From CAHJXF01 sp038240015 (GTDB lineage: Bacteria > Pseudomonadota > Gammaproteobacteria > Burkholderiales > Burkholderiaceae_D): 64,000 bases of DNA. A program made the position numbers and the translations under genes. Below, piece after piece: positions 1-9,500 of this stretch. Positions within the stretch are counted from its first letter, which is position 1, and the number at the start of each line of letters is the position of its first letter. A model generated the notes under the pieces. That model had not been told where the DNA came from. It saw only the letters and a program-made list of their open reading frames with translations, and did no database searches. Location: the NCBI GenBank assembly GCA_038240015.1, contig JBBSEF010000002.1, forward strand, positions 66,386 through 130,385, given 5' to 3'.

Positions 1-41
1 TTCACTATCTCGAGCAGCGTCTGGCCGAACGTTCGGCTTGA
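1..41 (+). CDS. accC: 3' end of biotin carboxylase (AccC), partial
   Basis: Only the last 12 codons and a TGA stop (39-41) are in the window. They read HYLEQRLAERSA, which resembles the C-terminal tail of AccC, the biotin carboxylase subunit of acetyl-CoA carboxylase that starts fatty acid synthesis. accC directly upstream of prmA is the usual betaproteobacterial order, and prmA follows after 22 bp. The identification rests on a very short peptide plus context. Confidence 0.55.
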   Translation, partial: HYLEQRLAERSA

Positions 42-63
42 CGGTCCTGTCCGGCCATTCGAG

Positions 64-990
64 ATGTTCGTCGAAGTCGTCCTGACGGAAGCGCGCGAGC
101 GCGCCGACGCGCTCTCCGATGCGCTGCTCGAATCCGGCGCGCTGTCGGCGTCGATCGAAGATGCCGACGCGGGCAGCACCGATGAAGAGCCGCTGTTCGG
201 CGAGCCGGGTGCACAGGCGTCGGCGAACGCATGGAATCGCAGCCGCATCGTCGCCTTGTTCGAACAGCACGCCGACATCGATGCCGCGCTCGCCCGGGCG
301 CTCGATGTCGCGGGCATCGAAGAGCCGATAACCTGTGCGCGTCGCAACGTCGCCGATGCGAACTGGGTGAGTCTCACGCAATCGCAGTTCGATCCGATCG
401 CGATCGGCCGTCGGCTCTGGATCGTGCCTTCATGGCACGCGCTTCCCGAAGGCGCGAAGAGCGCCGAAGCGATCGTGCTCAAGCTCGACCCGGGAATGGC
501 CTTCGGCACCGGGGACCATGCGACCACGCGGCTTTGCCTCTCGTGGCTCGAAGAGCACATGGGCCGCGGCGCGAGCGTGATCGACTATGGCTGCGGATCG
601 GGCATCCTTGCGATCGCAGCGAAGAAGCTCGGAGCCGGTCGCGTGGTCGGTACCGACATCGACGAGCAAGCTGTCAGCGCGGCGCGAGCGAATGCGGCCG
701 AGAACGAAGTCGAGATTGCGTTCACGTCATCTTCGACATTCGAAAGCGAAGAGGCCGATGTCGTGATCGCGAACATTCTGTCGAATCCGCTCAAGCTGCT
801 CGCGCCACTGCTGGGCGCGCTTGTTGCGCCCTGCGGCCACCTCGTTTTGTCGGGTATTCTCGAACGTCAGTGGCGCGAAGTCGCGGCGACTTTTGCGCCG
901 AAGATCGCAATGGATGCGTGGCGCATCGAAGACGGGTGGGTCTGTCTCGTCGGGACACGCCAGGAACCGATCCGTTCCAGGGACAATTGA
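64..990 (+). CDS. prmA: Ribosomal protein L11 methyltransferase PrmA
   Basis: A 308-residue SAM-dependent methyltransferase that trimethylates ribosomal protein L11 in the cytoplasm. The N-terminal substrate domain has the family pattern of ALSDAL and SIEDAD, then a linker and a Rossmann domain with DPGMAFGTGDH, the SAM loop VIDYGCGSGILAIAA, and NILSNPL in the position of the NPPY-like motif. Length is normal for the family. The frame stays open to the window edge, but the ATG at 64 aligns with the start of known PrmA proteins. It follows accC by 22 bp and lies 2 bp before the DUF3426 gene, so the three are probably co-transcribed. Confidence 0.96.
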   Translation: MFVEVVLTEARERADALSDALLESGALSASIEDADAGSTDEEPLFGEPGAQASANAWNRSRIVALFEQHADIDAALARALDVAGIEEPITCARRNVADANWVSLTQSQFDPIAIGRRLWIVPSWHALPEGAKSAEAIVLKLDPGMAFGTGDHATTRLCLSWLEEHMGRGASVIDYGCGSGILAIAAKKLGAGRVVGTDIDEQAVSAARANAAENEVEIAFTSSSTFESEEADVVIANILSNPLKLLAPLLGALVAPCGHLVLSGILERQWREVAATFAPKIAMDAWRIEDGWVCLVGTRQEPIRSRDN

Positions 991-992
991 CG

Positions 993-2027
993 ATGGCGCT
1001 TGCAACCCGTTGCCCGGCGTGCGAGACGATCTTTCGCATCAGCACCGCGCAAGCCGCGGCCAAGGGCGGCATGGTCCGCTGCGGGCAATGCCGCCATGTT
1101 TTCAATTCGCTCGATGCGCTGATCCGCGTCGAGGATCTCGATGTGATGGAAGAAAACGGGACCGACGCGGTAGCGTCGCCGCCCGATCCTGCATCGATCG
1201 AATCGGGGTCGCATGGAGTCGATGCCAGTGAAGGCGCTTCGACCGCGCCGAACCAGCCTATCGAAGAGGTGGGCGAACCGCAGCGCGACGCCGATGCGGT
1301 GGTTTCATCGTCCGCTCGCAAGCAATCCGAAGGCGCCGTGAAAAGCGCGTGGTGGTTGCCGCAAAATGAATCCGTCGAATCCCGTCCCGCAAGCACCCCA
1401 GAATCGCCGAAGCCAACCGTCAACAAGTTCAAGGAACGCTCGCTCTCGGATCGTCGCGTGTCGATCGAGTGGCCCAGAAGCAAGGATCGCGAGCCGGAAT
1501 TCCTGCGCTCGGTTGCGCCGCGCGCCGAACGATCGCGCACCGAACGCTGGATGCTCGCTGTCCTGTCGATCATCGCGGCTGTCGGTTTGACCGCGCAGGC
1601 AGCGTACGTGTGGCGTAACGAGCTGGCCGCGCGCTGGCCCGCATCGAAGCCATGGCTGGTCGCCGTTTGCGCGCCGTTGCGCTGTGCGGTGAATCATCCT
1701 GCGCACATCGACTCGATCACGATCGAATCGGCTGCGCTTCAATCGTCAGGACCGAATTCCAATCTCTATACGTTGACCGCGCTGCTGCGCAATCGCGATG
1801 CGGTCACCGTTCGTTATCCCCATCTCGAACTCACCTTGACCGATACGCAGGATCGGCCTATCTTGCGCCGCGCCCTTCGTCCCGAAGACTATCTCGTGGC
1901 CTCGCGTGACGCCGCAGGCAAGGTACAGGGCGGGATTGCGGCCGAGAGCGAATTGCCGGTGCGCATGATGTTCGACCTTGCCGACCTGCGCTTCGTCGGC
2001 TATCGCCTCGACAAGTTCTATCCCTGA
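993..2027 (+). CDS. Zinc-ribbon and DUF3426 domain membrane protein
   Basis: A 344-residue protein of unknown function. Residues 6-33 form an MJ0042-type zinc ribbon with two CxxC pairs (CPAC and CGQC). A long acidic, low-complexity linker follows, then one transmembrane helix at about 190-210 and a C-terminal DUF3426 domain ending LRFVGYRLDKFYP. The ATG at 993 is chosen because the zinc ribbon begins seven codons later. The open frame continues upstream to 231, but that part is a shadow of prmA. It lies 2 bp after prmA. The probable topology is a cytoplasmic zinc ribbon and a periplasmic DUF3426 domain. The family is common beside prmA in betaproteobacteria, and its role is not established. 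Confidence 0.9.
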   Translation: MALATRCPACETIFRISTAQAAAKGGMVRCGQCRHVFNSLDALIRVEDLDVMEENGTDAVASPPDPASIESGSHGVDASEGASTAPNQPIEEVGEPQRDADAVVSSSARKQSEGAVKSAWWLPQNESVESRPASTPESPKPTVNKFKERSLSDRRVSIEWPRSKDREPEFLRSVAPRAERSRTERWMLAVLSIIAAVGLTAQAAYVWRNELAARWPASKPWLVAVCAPLRCAVNHPAHIDSITIESAALQSSGPNSNLYTLTALLRNRDAVTVRYPHLELTLTDTQDRPILRRALRPEDYLVASRDAAGKVQGGIAAESELPVRMMFDLADLRFVGYRLDKFYP

Positions 2028-2054
2028 CCCCATGATGGCCTTCGACTGCTCTCG

Positions 2055-2990
2055 ATGCGAACACTGATTTGTGGCTCACTGGCTTACGACACCATCATGG
2101 TGTTCGAAGGGCGCTTCAAGGATCAGATCCTTCCTGACCAGGTTCACATCCTGAATGTTTCCTTTCTTGTGCCGGCTTTGCGTCGGGAATTCGGCGGCAC
2201 TGCGGGCAACATCGCTTACAGCTTGCGTCTGCTCGGAGGCGATCCGGTCATCATGGCTTGCGTGGGCGGCGACGCCGAGGCGTATCTCACGCGTCTCGCA
2301 ACGCTGGGTCTGGAGACCAGACATGTGCACACGATGGCCGAGGCATTCACGGCGCAGGCATTCATCACCACCGACCTCGACGACAATCAGATCACCGCGT
2401 TTCATCCGGGCGCGATGAGCGGCTCGCCGATCAATCACGTGGCCGATGCGGCCGATGTGAAGTTGGCGATCGTTGCGCCCGATGCGCGCGAAGGCATGAT
2501 CCAGCATGCGCGCGAACTTGCCGACGCAAAGATTCCATTCGTCTTCGATCCCGGCCAGGGTTTGCCGATGTTCAGCGGCGCCGAGTTGATGGAGTTCATC
2601 GACCTCGCCGACTACGTGACGGTCAACGACTACGAAGCGCGCATGCTGGGCGATCGCACTCAACGAACCTTCGATGAACTGTCGCGATCGGTGAAGGCAT
2701 TGATCGTCACGCAGGGCGGTCTGGGTTCGACCATCTACGCGGCCGATGGCGTGCACGTGATCCCGAGCGTGAAGCCCGAGCGCATCGCGGACCCGACCGG
2801 TTGCGGGGACGCGTACCGCGGTGGGCTTCTTTACGGCATGGCCAAAGGAATGGATTGGGAGACGACGGGCCGGCTCGCGAGCACCATGGGCGCATTGAAA
2901 ATCGCGCATCAGGGCCCGCAGAATTACGAACCCTCGCGCGACCACATCGCCGCTGTGTTCTCCAAGGTTTTCGGCTACAATCCTTGGTAA
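2055..2990 (+). CDS. PfkB-family carbohydrate/nucleoside kinase
   Basis: A 311-residue ribokinase-like (PfkB family) cytoplasmic kinase. The N-terminal half has the glycine-rich substrate loop GGTAGNIAYSLRLLGG. The C-terminal half has the PfkB signature DPTGCGDAYRGG, whose Asp is the catalytic base and whose GCGD forms the anion hole. Closest in style to the adenosine kinase-like branch of the family, but the phosphate acceptor cannot be read from sequence. It starts 27 bp after the DUF3426 gene and probably ends the accC-prmA transcription unit. Confidence 0.88.
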   Translation: MRTLICGSLAYDTIMVFEGRFKDQILPDQVHILNVSFLVPALRREFGGTAGNIAYSLRLLGGDPVIMACVGGDAEAYLTRLATLGLETRHVHTMAEAFTAQAFITTDLDDNQITAFHPGAMSGSPINHVADAADVKLAIVAPDAREGMIQHARELADAKIPFVFDPGQGLPMFSGAELMEFIDLADYVTVNDYEARMLGDRTQRTFDELSRSVKALIVTQGGLGSTIYAADGVHVIPSVKPERIADPTGCGDAYRGGLLYGMAKGMDWETTGRLASTMGALKIAHQGPQNYEPSRDHIAAVFSKVFGYNPW

Positions 2991-3073
2991 GTCGTTGTTA
3001 TGTAACAATTAGTTACGAACTTAGCTAGAAACTTAGCTATGCGCTGGTTGCCGAGAGGATTACGGAGGATCGA

Positions 3074-3541
3074 ATGAAAGCTATCAACAACCTGATCAAG
3101 GCCGGCCTCGCTCTCGCGGTGGCCGCGACGATGACGGGCTGTGCGACACAAAGCAATTCCAGCGGCGTTTATCAGGCCGGACAAGTGCAGCGTGAGCAGA
3201 TCGTGCGTTTCGGCACGATTGAAAGCGTGCGTCAGGTCGCCATTCAACGTCCCGAAAGCGGTGTCGGCACGTTGGCTGGTGCTGGCGTTGGCGGCGTTGC
3301 GGGCAGTGCAGTGGGAGGCGGTCGCGGCAGCATCGTGGGCGCGATTGTCGGTGCGGTCGCCGGTGGTGTCGCCGGCAATGCTATCGAGAACTCCGCGAAT
3401 CATCGCCCCGGATATGAATTGACCGTGCGTCTGGACGACGGACAGATGCGCGCGATCGTGCAAGAAGCCGACGAGCCTTTCGTGCCTGGCGAACGGGTGC
3501 GCATTCTTTCGCGTGGCGGCATCAGCAGGGTGACTCACTGA
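3074..3541 (+). CDS. Glycine-zipper 2TM outer-membrane lipoprotein (SlyB/PcpA-like)
   Basis: A 155-residue lipoprotein. The signal peptide ends at the lipobox MTGC with the acylated Cys at residue 23. Residues 67-103 are a glycine zipper (AGAGVGGVAGSAVGGG and GAIVGAVAGGVAGNAIE), the Rick_17kDa/SlyB pattern of two packed helices. A short beta-rich tail follows. Family members stabilise the outer membrane, and no enzymatic role is expected. An excellent ribosome site (ACGGAGGATCGA) precedes the ATG. The 83-bp gap upstream is AT-rich and carries a direct repeat AACTTAGCTA (about 3018-3038), so the gene probably has its own promoter. A strong terminator follows. Confidence 0.9.
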   Translation: MKAINNLIKAGLALAVAATMTGCATQSNSSGVYQAGQVQREQIVRFGTIESVRQVAIQRPESGVGTLAGAGVGGVAGSAVGGGRGSIVGAIVGAVAGGVAGNAIENSANHRPGYELTVRLDDGQMRAIVQEADEPFVPGERVRILSRGGISRVTH

Positions 3542-3591
3542 TACGTGACGCCTCGCGACAGAGCCCGATGAATTTCGGGTTGCGGTGCAGG

Positions 3592-3622
3592 CCGCCGCTG
3601 CGATCAGGCAGCGGCGGTTTTT
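3592..3622 (+). terminator. Rho-independent terminator after the lipoprotein gene
   Basis: A perfect 10-bp stem (CCGCCGCTGC at 3592-3601, GCAGCGGCGG at 3608-3617) with a 6-nt loop, followed by five T. It lies 50 bp past the lipoprotein stop and faces the convergent yggT gene. Confidence 0.9.
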
Positions 3623-3643
3623 ATTTGCGTCTCGCTCGAACAA

Positions 3644-4201
3644 TCACATCACGCCGACCGCTTGATACGCGACGCGGTTGACAACGATCAGCGCCACCTG
3701 AATCACCAGCAAAGCCACCAGTGGCGAAAAATCGATGCGACCGCTTTGAGGCAATAGCCGCCGGATTGGGGCGAGCAGAGGTCGCGTTAATGCGTCGAAG
3801 ACCGGAAGAAACGGTGAAAAGGGATTGATCCAGCTCAGCACGGCCGCAATCAGGATCAGCAGTTGCGCGAGGTAGAGGATCCACTTGATGAGCCACACGA
3901 ACGTGACGGCGACGATCAACTCGGGCGGTGGTACGCCGCCCAAGCGCAATGAAAGATCGACGACCGCGGCCACCAGCGTGACGATGAACGCGGCGACGAT
4001 GCTCGCACTATCGATTCCCCGATAAGCGGGTACGACACGACGCAGGGGGCGCACGATCCAATCGGTGAGACTCATCACGAAGGTGCCCACCGGATTGGCT
4101 CCGGGGATGCGGCGCGCTTGCATCCACGCGCGCAACAGGCACGCACCGACCACGAGGCCGCCGACGACATCGACAATCAGATGAAAGATTTCGTAGAGCA
4201 T
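3644..4201 (-). CDS. YggT family integral membrane protein
   Basis: A 185-residue protein with two YggT repeats, each made of hydrophobic helices followed by an RPL-type motif (WIVRPLRRVVP near residue 50 and LTRPLLAPIRRLLP near 140). Four or five transmembrane segments are evident. YggT proteins are inner-membrane proteins of uncertain function, linked in other bacteria to osmotic tolerance and to division or envelope factors. The ATG at 4201 is chosen; a TTG two codons upstream is the alternative. No proC is seen beside it in this window. It converges on the terminated lipoprotein gene. Confidence 0.88.
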   Translation of the reverse strand: MLYEIFHLIVDVVGGLVVGACLLRAWMQARRIPGANPVGTFVMSLTDWIVRPLRRVVPAYRGIDSASIVAAFIVTLVAAVVDLSLRLGGVPPPELIVAVTFVWLIKWILYLAQLLILIAAVLSWINPFSPFLPVFDALTRPLLAPIRRLLPQSGRIDFSPLVALLVIQVALIVVNRVAYQAVGVM

Positions 4202-4366
4202 GAACAAGGCATCGGCAGGTTGGAAAGAGCGGCCATTCTAGCGGCCGGACCCGAATACCGATGGTCAATCCGCACGCGCAGAAGAGTCTCGACGTCTTCG
4301 CGCATCGACGTGGATGAGCACATCGATCACTCGTTCACGATGCTCGCCATGACCGCGCGCGTCGGG

Positions 4367-4398
4367 AAAAAAAAACCCGCGAGCCGTTGACTCGCGGG
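4367..4398 (-). terminator. Rho-independent terminator of the histone-like gene
   Basis: Read on the - strand: an 8-bp perfect stem CCCGCGAG/CTCGCGGG (4391-4398 with 4376-4383), a 7-nt loop, then nine T (4375-4367). It sits about 55 bp downstream of the histone-like stop codon. Confidence 0.9.
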
Positions 4399-4452
4399 AG
4401 ATTGAATCCAGCGAGACCCGCAGCGATGCGAGCCCGCGGCTTCAGTTGCGAC

Positions 4453-4899
4453 TTACGGACGGCCGCCCGTCGGGAAGGGCCACGCTGCCGCCGGATTGAG
4501 AGCCGTCTTGACTGCGGGAGCCGCAGTCGTCATGCCCGTCATCATCGGCTTTTTCGCGGCGACCTTCTTGGGCGCAGCCTTCTTTGCTACGGCCTTTTTG
4601 GGCGCAGCCTTCTTCACGGCTTTCTTGGGCGCGGCCTTCTTTGCGGCCTTCTTCGCAGGCGCCTTCTTCTTGGCTACGGCTTTCTTGGCAGTCGCCTTCT
4701 TGGCGGGCGCCTTTTTTGCCGCGGCCTTCTTTGCCATCTTCTTTGCCGGAGCCTTCTTCTTCGCTACGGCCTTCTTTGCCATCTTCTTTGCCGGAGCCTT
4801 CTTTGCTACGGCCTTCTTTGCCATCTTCTTTGCGGCCATTTTCTTGGCTGGTGCTTTCTTGGCTGCCGATTTCTTCGCAGCTTTCTTGGCTGTTGCCAT
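4453..4899 (-). CDS. Histone H1-like, Lys/Ala-rich nucleoid protein
   Basis: A 148-residue, extremely basic protein. Residues 1-118 are almost entirely AAKK/APAKK/MAKKA pentad-like repeats, as in the C-terminal tail of histone H1 and in bacterial HctB/BpH1/AlgP-type proteins. A short non-repetitive tail (about 119-148) contains PMMTGMTTAAPAVK. It probably binds and compacts DNA without sequence specificity. The start has a good ribosome site (AAAGGAGTTTCAA). The repeats also exist as DNA: 35-40 bp units recur in 4690-4850, so copy number could vary between strains. The gene follows nrdB on the same strand but is separated from it by a terminator, so it has its own promoter. Confidence 0.9.
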   Translation of the reverse strand: MATAKKAAKKSAAKKAPAKKMAAKKMAKKAVAKKAPAKKMAKKAVAKKKAPAKKMAKKAAAKKAPAKKATAKKAVAKKKAPAKKAAKKAAPKKAVKKAAPKKAVAKKAAPKKVAAKKPMMTGMTTAAPAVKTALNPAAAWPFPTGGRP

Positions 4900-5362
4900 T
4901 TGAAACTCCTTTACGTGAAGTCAAGTACACGGTTTAAAGAAACCCGTCCTTCAAGTTGCGGCTACAGACCACAGTCGAAGGTACGGATTATTCATCGGCG
5001 CAAACAGCGGCATGGGATTCGCCGTCAATCTGTTTACGCTAATGAATTCGGCACTTGGCCCGCTGAATCGACGGCTCGGCTGAAAGCCAAACCGACGATT
5101 CAATCGGCCAAAAAAAACGCCGGCAAGATTGCCGGCATGAATCATGAATGAGGTGAGCTTGATCGAAGACGGCACGCTCAGCAATTGCCGTGCACGTGAA
5201 TCGATCCATAAAATTGGGGGAGGGAATGCCGCCAACGCACGCGGGGTGCGAAGTGAAAGACAGCGACTTTCGTGAAGATTGTGCATGCGCGCGAACGCTT
5301 CCACTCCTTGATTCGCAATCCGCTTCATCGGCGATGAAGCGGCTGCCCGCCTTGCGCCGCAT
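4900..5362. other. Intergenic region between nrdB and the histone-like gene
   Basis: About 460 bp without a convincing gene. It holds the intrinsic terminator of nrdAB at 5110-5136 and presumably the histone-gene promoter within 4905-5100. I could not fix that promoter to clear hexamers. The open frames that cross it (for example 4951-5328 on the - strand) run straight through the terminator and show no recognisable domain. Confidence 0.6.
5110..5136 (-). terminator. Rho-independent terminator downstream of nrdB
   Basis: On the - strand a GCCGGCA/TGCCGGC-type stem (5119-5125 with 5130-5136) encloses a 4-nt loop and is followed by eight T (5117-5110). It lies about 230 bp past the nrdB stop, so the nrdAB transcript would have a long 3' UTR. 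Confidence 0.82.
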
Positions 5363-6514
5363 TCATTCCCAACTCAATGCGCCGCCGGTTTGATATTCGA
5401 TGACTCTCGTTTCGAAAAAGTTTCTTTCCTTTTTCAAGTCGATCATCTCGGCCATCCACGGAAACGGATTGTCCTCTTGCGCGAATAACGGGTCAATACC
5501 TATTTGCTGACATCGACGGTTTGCGATGAAGCGCAGATAGCCTTTGAACATCGGCGCATTCAATCCGAGCACACCGCGCGGCATCGTATCTTCGGCATAC
5601 GCATATTCAAGATCGACGCCCTTCTTGAATAGCGCGCGGATTTCTTCACGAAATTCGGACGTCCACAGGTGTGGATTCTCGAGCTTGATGGTGTTGACCA
5701 GATCGATGCCAAAACTGCAATGCATCGATTCGTCACGCAAGATGTATTGGTATTGTTCGGCCGCGCCGGTCATCTTGTTCTGACGTCCGAGAGACAGGAT
5801 CTGCGTGAAGCCCACATAGAAGAACAGCCCTTCCATCAGACACGAGAACACGATCAGCGACCTCAACAATTTCTGGTCGTTCTCGATCGTTCCCGTTTGA
5901 AATCCGGGGTCGGTCAAGGTATCGATGAAGGGGATGAGGAATTCATCCTTCGCGCGTATCGAAGGGACTTCGTGATACGCGTTGAAGATCTCGCCTTCTT
6001 CAAGTCCGAGCGACTCGACGATGTATTGATACGCATGCGTGTGGATCGCTTCTTCGAACGCCTGACGCAACAAATACTGTCGGCACTCGGGCGCAGTGAT
6101 GTGCCGATACGTGCCGAGCACGATGTTGTTCGCAGCCAACGAATCGGCCGTCACGAAAAAGCCGAGATTGCGTTTGACGACGCGACGCTCGTCTTCGGTC
6201 AATCCATTCGGGTTCTTCCACAACGCGATGTCGCGCGACATGTTGATCTCTTGCGGCATCCAGTGATTGGCGCAACCGGCGAGATATTTTTCCCATGCCC
6301 ATTTGTATTTGAACGGCACGAGCTGATTGACGTCGGTCGAACCGTTGATGATGCGTTTGTCGGACGCCCGCACCCGTCCCTGCTCCGGCCTCACGACCTG
6401 CGCGATCTCTTTCACCTCAGGCGCTTGATCCGCGAGAGGAGCATTGAAATTCACCGGGCCGCGCGCGACAGGCGGTGCGGCCCTCACTTCTTCATCCCAT
6501 GAAAGCATCGACAT
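5363..6514 (-). CDS. nrdB: Class Ia ribonucleotide reductase beta subunit NrdB
   Basis: A 383-residue radical-generating subunit that works with NrdA to reduce ribonucleoside diphosphates to deoxy forms. The diiron ligands are all visible: D124, E155 and H158 (in EEAIHTHAY), E228 (LMEGL), E262 and H265 (RDESMH). The radical tyrosine is Y162, seven residues after E155, so this is a classical Tyr-radical class Ia protein. The C-terminal tail ends in an acidic/aromatic segment that would dock into NrdA. The start has GAAGGT about 9 nt upstream. It lies 33 bp after nrdA and is co-transcribed with it. Confidence 0.97.
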   Translation of the reverse strand: MSMLSWDEEVRAAPPVARGPVNFNAPLADQAPEVKEIAQVVRPEQGRVRASDKRIINGSTDVNQLVPFKYKWAWEKYLAGCANHWMPQEINMSRDIALWKNPNGLTEDERRVVKRNLGFFVTADSLAANNIVLGTYRHITAPECRQYLLRQAFEEAIHTHAYQYIVESLGLEEGEIFNAYHEVPSIRAKDEFLIPFIDTLTDPGFQTGTIENDQKLLRSLIVFSCLMEGLFFYVGFTQILSLGRQNKMTGAAEQYQYILRDESMHCSFGIDLVNTIKLENPHLWTSEFREEIRALFKKGVDLEYAYAEDTMPRGVLGLNAPMFKGYLRFIANRRCQQIGIDPLFAQEDNPFPWMAEMIDLKKERNFFETRVIEYQTGGALSWE

Positions 6515-6547
6515 CCTTGTTCACCTTCCGTCTTCCGTACATGGGCC

Positions 6548-9500
6548 TCATTGGCAGGCTTCACACTCCGCAAAGCCGCTATCGCCCGGCGTCATCAGAC
6601 AGACCTTTCCGACCATCTCGGCTTCCGGCACGGGTTTTGACAATGCGTGCGCGGCTCCGCGCGCCATGGCGATCATGCTCGCCTGACTTCCGCCGTCGAC
6701 CGACACCGCGTTGAGTTCGCCGCCGCGACCGGTCGACTTCTCGGCACTGGATGCAGACAGCGTGCGCAAGTAATAGGTCGTCTTCAAGCCACGCTGCCAT
6801 GCAAGCTTGTAGGTCTCGTCGAGCGTCTTGCCCGAAGCGCCTGCCATATAAATATTGAGCGACTGCGCTTGATCGATCCACTTCTGACGGCGTGATGCGG
6901 CCTCGACCAGCCACTTGGGCTCGACCTCGAACGCGGTCGCATAGATCGCGCGCAACGGTGCGGGAATGCGATCGATCTTGACGACGCCGCCATCGAAAAA
7001 CTTGAGATCGGCGACCATCACCTCGTCCCACAGGTTCAGCTTCTTGAGGTCGCGGACCAGGTAGTCGTTGACGATCGTGAACTCGCCCGACAGGTTCGAC
7101 TTGACGTACACGTTCTGGAACGTCGGCTCGATGCAAGCCGATACGCCGATGATGTTGGATATGGTGGCGGTCGGCGCAATCGCAACGCAATTCGAATTGC
7201 GCATGCCGAACTGCGCGATACGCGCGCGCAGCGCATCCCAATTCATCGCCGAGCTCATGTCGACGTCGCAATAACCTCCACGCTCCTGACGCAGCAACTC
7301 GATCGAATCCTGCGGCAGGATGCCGCGATCCCACAGCGAGCCGCGATAGCTCGAATAACGTCCGCGCTCTTCGGCCAATTCGGTCGAGGCCCAATACGCG
7401 TAGTAGCAGACGGCCTCCATCGAGCGATCGGCGAACTCGACCGCTGCATTCGACGCATAAGGCGTGCGCAATAGATGCAGGCAATCCTGAAAGCCCATGA
7501 TGCCCAGGCCGACCGGACGATGCCGCAGGTTCGAGTCGCGCGCCTTCTTGACCGCGTAGTAATTGATGTCGATCACGTTGTCGAGCATGCGCATCGCGGT
7601 GCGCGTGGTCTTCTGCAGCTTGTCGTGATCTATGGTCCATTGCCCGTCAGCGCCTCGAACCATGTGCGCGACCAGATTGACCGAGCCGAGGTTGCACACC
7701 GCGATCTCGCTCTCGTTGGTGTTCAGCGTGATCTCGGTGCAGAGGTTGGACGAATGCACGACACCGACATGCGACTGCGGCGAGCGGATGTTGCACGGGT
7801 CCTTGAACGTGATCCAAGGATGACCGGTCTCGAACAGCATCGAGAGCATCTTTCGCCACAAGGACAGCGCCGGAATCTTCTTGAACAGCTTGAGCTCGCC
7901 GCGCTCCGCGCGCTCTTCGTAACGAACATAGGCCTCTTCGAACGCGCGGCCGACCTTGTCGTGCAGATCGGGAACGTCCGACGGCGAGAACAGCATCCAC
8001 ATCCCTTTGCCGGTGTCGCCTTCGGCGCGGGCGCCCTCCATCACGCGCTTCATGAATAGATCGGGAATCCAGTTCGCCGTATTCATGTCGTGCGTGCGGC
8101 GCCGGTCGTCGCCGGTGTTCTTGCGCAGCTCGAGGAACTCTTCGATGTCGAGGTGCCAGGTCTCCAGATAAGTGCAGACCGCGCCCTTTCTCTTGCCGCC
8201 CTGATTGACCGCGAGCGCGGTGTCGTTGACGACTTTCAAAAACGGCACCACGCCTTGCGACTCGCCGTTGGTGCCCTTAATGTGCGAACCCATCGCGCGC
8301 ACCGGCGTCCAGTCGTTGCCCAAGCCACCCGCGTATTTGGCGAGCAGCGCGTTCTCCTTGATGGCTTCGTAGATGCCGTCGAGATCGTCGTTGACCGTCG
8401 ACAGATAGCACGACGACAACTGCGAATGACGCGTGCCCGCATTGAAGAGCGTCGGCGTCGAACTCATGAAGTCGAAGCTCGACAACAGTTCATAAAACTC
8501 GATCGCGCGTCCTTCGCGATCGATCTCGTTCAACGACAAGCCCATCGCGACGCGCATGAAGAAAGCTTGCGGCAATTCGATGCGGCGGCCTTCGGGTGAA
8601 TGCAGGTCCGCGCGATCGATCAGGAAGTAACGGTCATATAGCGTCTGCAGACCGAGATAGCCGAACTGCATGTCGCGCTTCGCGTCGAGCGCCGAACCCA
8701 GGCGTTTCAAATCGAATTGCGCGAGACGCTCGTCGAGCAATTCGATCTCGACACCGCGCTTGATGAATTGCGGAAAATAGTCGGCGTAGCGATCGCGCAT
8801 CGCGGCCTGATCGACCTCGACGCCCAAAGTCTCCTTGCGTATCGTGTGCAGCAACAGGCGCGCGGTCACGAGACTGTAGGCCGGATCCTTCTCGAACTGC
8901 GAACGTGCGGCGAGGATGGCCGACTTGTGAACCTCCTCGATCGGTACGCCATCGTAGAGATTCTTGATGGTCTCGGTGACGATCACGTCGGCGTCGACCT
9001 CGTGATTGCCGTCGGTGTTCAGCCCTTCGCATGCGGCTTCGACCAACGCGCGTATGCGGCCCGGATCGAACAGGATGCGAACGCCGTTCTCGGTGACGTG
9101 CAGCGACGACTCGGCCGCCGGCCTGTGCTTTTTGGCTTCGGCGCGATCGGCCGCCCGCTTCTCGCGATACAGCACATAGGCGCGCGCGACTTCCTGTTCG
9201 CCCGAGCGCATCAACGCGAGTTCGACCTGATCCTGAATGTCTTCGATATGGAACATGCCGCCCGACGGCATGCGGCGCCGGAGCGACGTGACCACCGTGC
9301 CGGAGAGCGTCTCGACCAACTCGCGCACACGCGCCGAGTTCGCGCTCGATCCACCGTTGACCGCGAGAAACGCCTTGGTCATCGCGATCGAAATCTTGGA
9401 CGGCTCGAAACCGACCACCGATCCGTTGCGGCGAATGATCTTGTAATCGCCGAAGTCCGATCGCGCGGCCAACGTCGCAGTTGTCGCGGCCTGATGCGGA

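Noticed and set aside
4690..4850. Possible CRISPR-like or satellite repeat array
   Set aside because: The repeats are in frame and encode the AAKK tail of the histone-like protein, with no unique spacers.
4951..5328. 125-codon - strand frame between nrdB and the histone-like gene
   Set aside because: It crosses a clear intrinsic terminator, has no good ribosome site and no recognisable motif.
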